Position numbers and translations under genes: made by a program | Shown here: piece after piece, positions 1-12,009 of the stretch | Position numbering within the stretch: position 1 is the first letter of the stretch | Layout: every line of letters begins with the position of its first letter | Origin: Tenodera sinensis | Lineage: Eukaryota > Arthropoda > Insecta > Mantodea > Mantidae | Direction: 5' to 3' | Assembly: GCA_030765045.1 (NCBI GenBank) | Contig: CM060972.1 | Location: 59,201,773-59,265,772, forward strand | Length of the DNA: 64,000 nucleotides | Notes under the pieces: model-generated | What the model was told of the DNA's origin: nothing | The model's database searches: none | The model's input: only the letters and a program-made list of their open reading frames with translations

Positions 1-419
1 TACGAGTTAATTCATTTGCTTGCTTATGTCTTATTTTGAACTGATTGAAGTTTATCATAGTTTAATGATAAATGATAACTTGTTTGCTTCAAACCAAATG
101 TTGTGTTATTAGAAAGCCTTATTGATGTTATAAAAATCAGCAACTAAGCAATATAAGTACACTAGTATCATCTGTAGCTATTGACTCTTTGCTAAGATTA
201 TACGGCAAGTCATTTATAAATATTAAAAATAAGAGAAAGCAGAGTATATAACCTTATGGTAAGAAAATAACATCTGGTTCATTATCAACCATTGATCCTG
301 GTTTTCTAGATACTATTTGTTAAGTAAGATCTGAACTAATTTGGTGAAATCATAATATTTTAGTTTTTACAGCAGGAGGTTATGAACCCTCTTCTTTGTT
401 TTCAGTTCACTTTGGCTTG
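1..419. other. Intronic A+T-rich sequence
   Basis: No coding exon, repeat or RNA gene was recognised. It is presumed to lie in the Lkb1 intron upstream of the first visible exon. Confidence 0.5.
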
Positions 420-427
420 AGCGTATT

Positions 428-662
428 TGTCAGTCTGGGTGGCTCAGTTGGTTAGATGCTACCCTACTGATCCTAAGGTGACAGGTTCAAATCTGGCCCA
501 GGCCTATGGTTTTTAACTGTGCTTAAAAATGACAGCTCCATGTCAGTGGATTTACCGGCATGTAAAAGAACTCCTGCAGGATGGAATTCCATTACACTGG
601 TGACACTGATATGATCCTGGCAATTGCCAGTGTCGTTAAACAACAATATAATTTTTTTAATC
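428..662 (+). mobile_element. tRNA-derived SINE, family B
   Basis: The head reads like a tRNA promoter, with an A-box-like TGGCTCAGTTGG near 440 and a B-box-like GGTTCAAATC near 484. The body runs to GTGTCGTTAAACAACAATA. An 8-bp direct repeat AGCGTATT flanks it (420-427 and 663-670). A reverse-strand copy of the same family lies at 3977-4191. It is a pol III retrotransposon, not a functional tRNA: the second half of the cloverleaf does not continue. Confidence 0.8.
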
Positions 663-670
663 AGCGTATT

Positions 671-1115
671 ACTCATTGATTCATTTCTTTGAGTATAAAT
701 TTGGCATTTTATCATTCATGTTTTGTCACATTGCTGCATAAGTATGATCTGATTGATATTGGTTTATTCCTACAGAAGAGATGATGGAAACAAAGTGCAC
801 CCAGTGTGTAAAAACATGCCACATTTGAAAGTTTTTTGACATTCAGATTATGTAAATCATGAACCCCTTGAAAAGGCTCTCAGTCCAAATTTCCATCTGA
901 TATCTCTTGATTTGATGAATTGATATATGGAAATATAAATGTTATTTTAGATCATTCATGAGGAAATTTTTTCTGATTAGTAGTTTACTAGGCATGCATT
1001 ATGGATCATATCTAGAATATTCACCTCTGAGCACCAGAATTTAAATTTCTATTGGAATATGTTATGTTTATGTGGATAGGGTGTTTCCTTATTATGAGAA
1101 AACATGTTTGGTAAC
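671..1115. other. Unannotated intronic sequence
   Basis: A+T-rich sequence in which no gene or repeat was recognised. Confidence 0.5.
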
Positions 1116-1645
1116 CTTGTAAAAATAAAAACTGAGTCGATTAATAACACTAAAGAACACTCAGTTTTTAAATTCCCGGAACATGTTTCAGAGACTAGTT
1201 TTCTCCATTGTTAATCAGACATTGACTGAACTTGTTTGTAGAAGTTAACCCTTCCGTGGACTACTCTGGTAGTGATTTTAAGAACTTGTACAATGGGTTG
1301 TTCTGTGTGGGATATCAAAATTGAAAACTGTGCTTGTTCTTCTAGATAAAGAGCTGATAATTCTTGGTTTCTTGATATTTGTTTTAATAGTTTTGGATCC
1401 GGATTAATGTTGTGATTTTCTTTCCAAAAATGGGTGGCAACTGCTGATATCCCACAGAGCGACCCATTGTACAAGTTCTTAGAATCACTGCCAGAGCAGT
1501 CTATGGAAGGACCAACCTCTACAAACAAGTTCACTCAATTTCCAGTTGATAACGCAGAAAGCTAACCTCTGAAACATGTTCCAGGAAATTTAAAAAGTAA
1601 GCATGGGTTATTGTTATGAATCAACCCATTTTTCTATTTTAATGT
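1116..1645 (-). mobile_element. Penelope-like element fragment with inverted arms
   Basis: The centre encodes on the minus strand a degenerate Penelope-like (PLE) C-terminus, with the pieces SAVATHFWKENHNI and PKLLKQISRNQEL; the fuller copy at 48821-49726 has SAVSNHFWTENHNI and PKLLKHVTGKQEL. Sequence at about 1175-1325 recurs in reverse complement at about 1443-1590, sharing GAACTTGTACAATGGG and GAACTTGTTTGTAGA, so most of the element is a foldback. The outer ends carry the GAGTCGATTAATAACACT motif found at other PLE ends here. PLEs encode an RT joined to a GIY-YIG endonuclease; neither is complete here. Confidence 0.65.
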
Positions 1646-2082
1646 GGTCCAACAACACTGTCACCAGCTTCCAGATTATTAATATATGCATAGACTGTAT
1701 TCATCTATAGGGAAATAAAAAGCCCCAAATTCTACATATAAATAACCTGTAATATATGTTTATGGATTACACATACTATGGATGGCAAAATTTCAAAGTC
1801 TACAAAACAGTAATTGCTGTAGAGTGCACTCAATGCAAAAAAATATGTGTCAGATATGGAGTTTTTGCATGCATGACATCTGCCGCATATGTTAGCAGCA
1901 TGTGGTACAATCCACAATATTACATCTCTGTCAAACATCAAGTGATTGTGCTGTGATTTTTACATAAATTAAGAGTTTATGCATTACTTTAGAGTTTATG
2001 CATGTTAATGTAGTAGAAGTGTACTTGCGAGTACATCAATTAACATAGAAGCTTCTTCACATTTTATTTATGTGTTTAACAG
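1646..2082. other. Intron sequence ending in splice acceptor
   Basis: No gene was recognised. It ends with the pyrimidine-biased acceptor region TTATTTATGTGTTTAACAG, which defines the start of the Lkb1 exon at 2083. Confidence 0.6.
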
Positions 2083-2215
2083 ATATTTCTGTCAACTTGT
2101 TGATGGACTGGAGTACCTGCATAGCAAAGGAATTATTCATAAAGATATTAAACCAGGAAATCTTCTCCTTACATTAGATGGTACCTTGAAAATATCAGAT
2201 CTCGGAGTAGCAGAG
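2083..2215 (+). CDS. Lkb1: LKB1/STK11 kinase exon: catalytic loop and DLG
   Basis: This internal exon encodes the YFCQLVDGLEYLHSKG helix, the catalytic loop HKDIKPGN (catalytic Asp present) and the metal-binding DLGVAE, where LKB1 has DLG instead of DFG. LKB1 is the serine/threonine kinase that activates AMPK-family kinases in complex with STRAD and MO25. The acceptor is ...AACAG before 2083 and the donor is GAG|GTAGG. The exon is 133 bp; it enters with the third base of a codon and leaves in phase 0 after the Glu of GVAE. As I recall, human exon 4 (c.465-597) has the same length and phase. The ATP-binding lobe lies in exons outside the window. Confidence 0.96.
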
Positions 2216-2344
2216 GTAGGTTTCACTAAAAGATTGTTAATGTTTGTAAATCCAAAAGGAATTTGTCTCTAACAATGATGTGCTGTGTGTAACAGTTTCC
2301 TTGATATTTATTGAACCACTGGTTCGTGATATGGATTAATTTTA

Positions 2345-3776
2345 AAGTGCGTTCCACCCTTAGATGACAGCACACGTTAAATGGAGAGCAGTGTTGCAAC
2401 ATGTACTAGTTGCGAATCTTTCTCCGCGCATGATCCCGAGGTAGCCGAGTCCGGTACTTAGTCCTTCAATTGCTGCTTGACGGGCACTTTTAACTTTGGT
2501 ATCCCTGCACGCCTTTGTTACTGTATGACCTAAATTTATAAATTACTCGTCTGTATAAACAATTGATTTTCCCTGGTCCCTAAACATTTTTACGTCTTTT
2601 AGACATTTATGTCGCCATCTGATGATATCGATATCGTCTCTTTCTATTAATATGCACTTGTTACCCCTTCTTTCGTATTTGAATCCCAAATCATGTAAGA
2701 ACAGACTAAGAGTGGCCCTTGAGAAATTTGGTTGGGTCGCATCACTGTTGAACCGTGACAAAATTATATTCAGCTTAGGTTGAATATTTGCAAACAGTAA
2801 AGAATGAACAATTCGCTGCACTCCACATTGCACTATTCACTGTATACTTCTTTTTTTTCCCCCGCCCTTTTTGCTTTCTTTTTCGATGGTGTTCTTAGAG
2901 GCCCTTTCATTACTTCCTTTTTAATCCTATACATTGCTGCTTCTGAACACCCAATAGCCTTAGCTGTTTCTTTTACTGCCTTACTTACACACATTTTACT
3001 TGAAAAATAATCGAACACCTTCATAATTATTTGGCGTTCCTTACTTCTTAATTTACCAATATATCGTCTCTTCCTAGCTTCCCCTTTCATAACTACAAAT
3101 ATTTACGGAAAATATTAAATAAATAACGCGATAACAGCTCACAGATTCCGCACAGTTACACACACGATTTCTTTCGAACTAATGTTAGTGCTGCTCCTTA
3201 AACTATCTTGTGTGTCAGGCCTGGCATGAGAATACGCTGAATAGATGAATACCTTTTGTTTGCCCTACTCGATGAAAGAAAGAAGTTACAGCCTTTTGGT
3301 TTATTTTAAAAACTTTCTCCAACCCTCGTCAACATTTGTTCTCACTGGTTCCCTGATGTAAACTCAATAACAAAAAAGTTTCACACTGCGTAACTTTTGC
3401 AGTGCAGGTAGTAGCACTATAGTTTACTCTATCTAAGAACAAAATATAGCCGCATTCTATCAGTTAGTTTGTTAGTGCGTGATGAGTATAGAAACAGCAC
3501 ATATCAGACTTCTATTGAAAAAAATGTTTTTTGAAGAAATATAGGCCTATAGAAATGTATAATGACTCTAAAAGGATATAAACTAATAGAGAAAAAAATT
3601 ATGCGTAGGATAATGTGTTCAAACCTGAAATTTATAATAACTGAATATTACATGGTATTAGGAACCTGGCAACAGCGCAAAGGTAAAAAAGGACGAGGCT
3701 AATGGCAACTTGTATGCGCTAGATAGACAGATATATCCCATTTAACTCCATACTGTCATCTAAGAGTGGAACAAGG
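2345..3776 (-). mobile_element. TA-flanked DNA transposon, Tc1/IS630-like
   Basis: The ends form imperfect inverted repeats: GTTCCACCCTTAGATGACAG near the left end matches GTTCCACTCTTAGATGACAG on the reverse strand near 3772. TA dinucleotides abut both ends (2343-2344 and 3777-3778), as expected for the IS630-Tc1-mariner superfamily. The length is 1,432 bp. The minus strand carries the N-terminal part of a transposase (see 2540-3090); a complete catalytic domain is not visible. It sits about 130 bp inside the first visible intron. Confidence 0.7.
2540..3090 (-). pseudogene. Transposase N-terminal half, broken
   Basis: Two minus-strand open segments in different frames (3090-2833 and 2833-2543) form one degenerate protein. 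The first holds a helix-turn-helix-like region (VKETAKAIGCSEAAMYRIKK) followed by a basic linker. The second has FSRATLSLFLHDLGFKYERR, then RRGNKCILIERDDI and RWRHKCLKDVKMFRDQGK, and ends at VYTDE, which resembles the first catalytic Asp block (YTDET) of IS630/Tc1-type transposases common in aphids and other insects. A frameshift separates the halves and the remaining DDE block is absent. The family assignment is from motif recall. Confidence 0.65.
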
Positions 3777-3976
3777 TATAGAAACATAACATTGCATGTG
3801 TATTGATCAGCCATTAGTTATTAATAAGGCTGTTATGGTATTTATTTGCTTCAAACTATGAATTAATTTCTTTTCATGATAGATAATGATCATTGTGACC
3901 ATATTTCTGACTGTAGTTAAAATCTTGGCTGTCATTTAACATTGTGGCTTGCCACATGCACTTGCTTAATGGTTAT

Positions 3977-4191
3977 TTTTTGTTTAACGACACTGTGAAT
4001 TGCTAGGATCACATCAGCATCGCCGGTGTGCCAGAATTTTGTCCCGCGGGAGTTCTTTTACATGCCAATAAATCTACTGACATAGAGCTGTCGTTTTTAA
4101 GCACACTTTAAAACCATCGGTCTGGGCCAGATTTGAACCTGTGATCCTGGGATCAGTAGGCCAGCGTCTAACCAACTGACCGACAACTACT
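3977..4191 (-). mobile_element. tRNA-derived SINE, family B (reverse)
   Basis: It is the reverse complement of the family at 428-662: the minus strand has an A-box-like GGTCAGTTGGTTAGACGCTG, a B-box-like GGTTCAAATC, and the body segment with TCCCGCGGGAGTTCTTTTAC. The 8-bp direct repeat ATGGTTAT lies at 3969-3976 and 4192-4199. The tail on the minus strand is A-rich. Confidence 0.8.
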
Positions 4192-4489
4192 ATGGTTATA
4201 TTGATTCCAGCTATGAAAGCCTGTGTTCTCTCTTAGGCATTTTACTGTAGCAGAATGAAGTTTAATGTACTAGAAATTAAGTACTCAGTTACTCTTCCGC
4301 CAGCCTTAAAAGGGAACCTGATGTAAACAAAAAATGCACAAAATACTGGTCTGCAAATTGTATTACTACACCCTGGGCAGATCATACACATTACCTGAAG
4401 ACACATACTTCTGACCTGACCCACTAGACCAGGATAAGTACACATAAGCAGTGTTTATTTCTGAACGATTATTCACTTACTGAATCCTG

Positions 4490-4740
4490 CTTCCTTCAGT
4501 GAAATACTAAAGCTTGTACTTTTAAAGTCAAGTTAGGTCACGTCACTGTTAACAACCACTAGTACTCTTCCAATAGTTGGCAATTCATTGTCAAAGTAAA
4601 AGTGATGCACTTGACAACGTACAGCATTTCTTACAAAGTCCGTTTCTTTGAAGGTGATAAACAGTTTTGCAGTTTTGTATTTTTCCATGCTAATGGAGTT
4701 GGCAGTCTTTACAGAAACATCAGTTAACTTAGATGTCAAT
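4490..4740 (-). pseudogene. Transposase-like N-terminal fragment
   Basis: The minus strand encodes YKTAKLFITFKETDF, RNAVRCQVHHFYFDNELPT and VLVVVNSD, then after an in-frame stop DFKSTSFSISLKEAGFSK. The layout (arginine-rich start, VHHFYF, then an FK-T-F-LKE-GF block) resembles the part of the 2540-3090 transposase just before its catalytic core, but is clearly divergent. It is probably the remains of the transposase of the surrounding inverted-repeat block. Confidence 0.4.
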
Positions 4741-5006
4741 ATCTTTAATGGCTAAATCTGGATACTTATCACAAAAGGTGTGAACACATTTAATACAATA
4801 ATTTTTGTACTGCTTTTCAAAATTTTTCTGAGATGTTTTACATATACATTTTGAAACTTCAAAATAATTATTAATCTTAACCGCACCATAATAAACAGTT
4901 TGAAAACAAGCGAGCACCACTAAATGTAACAAGACTGACCAACTGTATTTTAGCAATATAAAGTAGTGCTTATGCATATCCACATTAAGTTTTTATTTAT
5001 TACATA

Positions 5007-5964
5007 CGAAGGTGATCCCAAAAATAAGGTCTCCAATTTTTTTTAAAAATATAAAGAAACATTTATTGGCAACAAATGGTACATAGTTTTGAAGCTCGAA
5101 CATTTTTCTATTTTTCCACATAATTGCCATTTTGATCAATGCATTTTTGGAAATGCTGTGGCAGTTTTCGTATGCCCTTCTCATACCAGCCCACTGCCAT
5201 ATTATTGAAGAAGTGCTGGAACTCATCTTTCACTTTGTTGTTGACACTTAAGCATTTTCCAGCTAAGTGTTCTTTCAACTTGGGAAATAACTCTGGGTGC
5301 TGGACTATAGCGTGGATGGGGGATGATGTTCCATCCAAACTGTTGCAGAAGATCCACAGTTTGACCGGTGGTGTGGGAGCAAGCATTATCATGGAGAAGG
5401 CTTTTGCCCTTGCTCAACATTTACTCTTCTTTCTCTTCATGACTTTACTGGCAGATTGTATTCTTTTGAATTCTTGCGGCTTGGGTGAATTGGAATGCTG
5501 CCACTCACGTGATTGTTGTATGGTCTCAGGTGTGAAGTGAAAAGCCCAGGTTTCATCACCCGTTACTATTGAATTCAAAGGATTGTCCTTTTCATCTGCA
5601 TAGTGTTGAAGAAATTGGCAGTAAGTTTCAGCGTGTTGACCATCTGTAAACTCTCTACACCAATTGCAGACATCCATACAAGGCTTTCCATACACTTCCA
5701 TCAACTGTTGATGAATTTTGATTGGTTTAACCCTTTTTGCACCAAAAAACCGAATAGCTGTGCCAACTTTGTACCTGGCGGTAGTGGCTAATGGGAGCTT
5801 CATTACAGCTGGCTGCCAAGCCAAGACTGAGGACTCCAGCAGATGTGTAGTGGTTTCTCTAGAAAGTAGAGGGAGGAAGGAAAAAAGCAGTATGGCCAAC
5901 ATTTACATAAAAGTTTCCCTGCAACCCCAGCACTTTAGAAACCTTACTTTTGGGATTACCCTTG
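5007..5964 (-). mobile_element. mariner element, internally deleted
   Basis: Terminal inverted repeats begin CGAAGGTGATCCC on the left and CAAGGGTAATCCC on the right, with TA at 5005-5006 and 5965-5966. At 958 bp it is shorter than the usual 1.3 kb. The minus strand encodes a frameshifted transposase: a short N-terminal piece (CNWCREF) joins directly to the catalytic region, so about 300 bp of the helix-turn-helix half is missing compared with the related copy at 46671-48000. The catalytic blocks GDETWAFHF and LLHDNACSHT remain, but the third-Asp block is not intact. It cannot encode a working enzyme. Confidence 0.9.
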
Positions 5965-6239
5965 TATATATATATCTTTAAATACAGTATAAATTAACAT
6001 TTAATATTCTAATAATGCTGTTTAACAAAATAAACTCTCGAATAATAAGCACAACATTAATTTCCATGGTTTGACATGGAACTGCATTGTTGTAGTCTGC
6101 ATCAATTCACATAACTTCCCATATGCCTTTGCTTACATCAGGTTCCCTTTTAAGGCCAGTGGGAATATAGAGACATGCACTTTTATCAGGAGAAAAACTA
6201 GATGAAATTGCTGAACATCTTTAATGTCTGCTAACAAAG

Positions 6240-6655
6240 TGTCTGTTGAATTACAACAGATTACATAGGAATGCCGTTCTCAGGAAAGAAATTAAAATAC
6301 AAAAAAGACAGCCTTTAATACATGCATTAATAACATAGGGCATGCACCAAAAGAAAAAAAGATATATAAATTTATAAAGAAACTAAATAATGCAGACACA
6401 AGCAAACGCCAAAAACAATTATTGCTGAATGATAAAATATTAACAGAAGATAAAACAAAAGCAAGAAAAATTAATACTTGGTATACTCAAGAACATAAAC
6501 TTAATAAATGGATCACCCAGAACTTGAAGAAAATAGGACAAAGATACAACATTAAACTCAAACTAAAGAAAACTTTTAACATAATTATGGAATTTTTCAT
6601 ACAAATTTTAAAATAGAAGAATTAGAAGAAGCCATCTCAAAAACAAAACAAAAAA
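6240..6655 (+). pseudogene. LINE fragment upstream of RT (LINE-A-like)
   Basis: Plus-strand frames give a lysine- and glutamine-rich coding remnant ending IEELEEAISKTKQKKS, which corresponds to the segment just before the first RT motif (compare KKSPGPAYIHAEF at 32820-33178). Stops and frameshifts are frequent. Similarity stops abruptly at about 6656, where repeat R begins. Confidence 0.5.
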
Positions 6656-6960
6656 ATCTGATGTGCTGCATTCACATGACTTTCTCTACTCTTGTATTAA
6701 CCGTTCTTACAAACTCTTATTCCTATATCTTCTTCATGTAAATACAGATAAACATTTGCAGAAATTATCTTAAGGGGAATATGGCTTTGAGCGATAGTCA
6801 AATCTTTTAAAGCTTTCAAATTCCGTTCTCTTTGCGTGGTTAACATATAAAAAAGTAAATAACAATGCTTCATTTGGCAGAAGTATGTCTCCAAAACTCA
6901 CACAATTAACAAGCAATATTTCCAAAACGGTTCACTCTACAAAAAAATTTATTTACACAT
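6656..6960 (-). repeat. Unclassified interspersed repeat R, distal half
   Basis: It is the reverse complement of about 19140-19480; both contain GATAATTTCTGCAAA and GTTTGTAAGAA (reverse strand here). With 11511-11822, which matches the adjoining half in the same orientation, it reads as one minus-strand copy of R split by a 4.5-kb block. No coding capacity was seen. Confidence 0.7.
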
Positions 6961-7066
6961 AAATTGTGTGTATTAAAGATGCTCTCGTGCTTCGAGCTAG
7001 GTGGAGTGATGAAGAGCCATCGACGTTTCGGGAGTGTGCATCTCTCCCATCATCAGTTGTGTGTTT

Positions 7067-7640
7067 TAGCAAGATCTACATTTTTTGTATTCCAATTCAA
7101 TGATGTTCACTGGGTTGTTAAGAGTTATGAGAGGTTCTATTTCAGATGGGTAATCAAGTTTATTTCTTAGTTGTTGAACTTTCTGTATGAAGCCTGATTG
7201 AGTTTTCAAGTTGAAGGTAGATGTGCGTTGTTTTACCCATTTATTATTCTGTGGAAGTTTTAGAAGTTTTTCATATGTTAAAAGTGCTTGCATTTCTAAA
7301 TCTGTTATTATGGGTCCATTACATGTAAATGGTTGTAAGGTCATTATAGGAGTGGTTTTAATAGCACCAGTAATTAATCTAAGAGCTTGATTTTGTGTGC
7401 ACTTAAGTATAGCGAAGGTTGAAGGTGACGCTGTTATCAGTAGGCACGTCTCCACAATATTTAAGAATTGGCTTTATGTATGTATTATATGTAGCATTTA
7501 ATATAGGTCTTGAACAACCCCATTTAGTTCCTGTAAGTCTTTTCAATATCTTAAAGCGATTGGTTGCTTTGAATTGAGCAGGTTTCAACTGTTTCTTAGG
7601 GACATCTCTTTTTTACAAGTAGGTACCTCTTTTTTCCAAG
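7067..7640 (-). pseudogene. LINE-A RT C-terminal region, inverted
   Basis: Minus-strand frames encode FKILKRLTGTKWGCSRPILN, then NQALRLITGAIKTTPI and YEKLLKLPQNNKW. These match the thumb and linker region of the LINE-A copy at 28666-30338 (LTGMKWGCSRATLN; NQSLRLITGAIKTTPI). The piece stops just before the RNase H domain and is frameshifted. It abuts a plus-strand LINE-A C-terminal piece at 7641, an arrangement expected from twin priming. Confidence 0.75.
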
Positions 7641-11510
<3,870 letters not shown>

Positions 11511-11822
11511 TGTAGTAATATTTGGTCTATTTCTTACGGTTTACAAAATCATCCAAAGTAAATAGGACTTCATGGGCTATAGCCAGAAAATTCAAGATAT
11601 TCATTTAATTTGTCATAGAAACATCTCAAACATATGGCATTTTAATCAAAATCGTTAGAGCTATCTTTAAGAAAATCAAAATTTTTAAAAAAAATTTCCT
11701 TGTAAAGGGTAGTTTAGGGTGGAGGAATTTTCTTCAAAATCTTTGTGTCGCATCCTTGAAAGCATTAAACTTAAATACAAAGTTTGATTTTAATTGACTT
11801 CGTTTTTGAGTTATGCTGTCCA
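11511..11822 (-). repeat. Unclassified interspersed repeat R, proximal half
   Basis: It is the reverse complement of about 18796-19110; both share, in opposite sense, a GGATGCGAC segment, the AATTTTCTTCAA segment and CATATGGCA/TGCCATATG. It is collinear with 6656-6960, implying one R copy interrupted by 6961-11510. Confidence 0.7.
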
Positions 11823-11825
11823 CAG

Positions 11826-11827
11826 AA

Positions 11828-11862
<35 letters not shown>

Positions 11863-11888
11863 TGCACACACCCACCCACACACACACC
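11826..11888. repeat. Impure CA microsatellite
   Basis: CACACACGCGCGCACACA... with CG, TG and CC interruptions, unlike the pure array 560 bp upstream. Confidence 0.9.
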
Positions 11889-12009
11889 TTTTTCTAAAAA
11901 TGCTTTTTCTGGACTCCTGGAGCCTCAAAACATATATTTCCACCGATATCTCAACATCAAATACAATACTTCCTCTATTTACCAGTAGAGAAAGTAAAAA
12001 AACCAAACA

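Larger units (their letters stand above)
4303..6156. repeat. Inverted-repeat-bounded block (putative DNA transposon)
   Basis: GCCTTAAAAGGGAACCTGAT at 4303 is matched in reverse complement at about 6137-6156, giving terminal inverted repeats of about 25 bp. Inside are a transposase-like fragment (4490-4740) and a mariner (5007-5964) that would be a later insertion. Without the mariner the block is about 0.9 kb. No convincing target duplication was found, so the boundaries are tentative. Confidence 0.4.

Noticed and set aside
1756..1956. Upstream LKB1 exon
   Set aside because: The frame MFMDYTYYGWQNFKVYKTVI shows no match to the kinase N-lobe and has no supporting splice pair.
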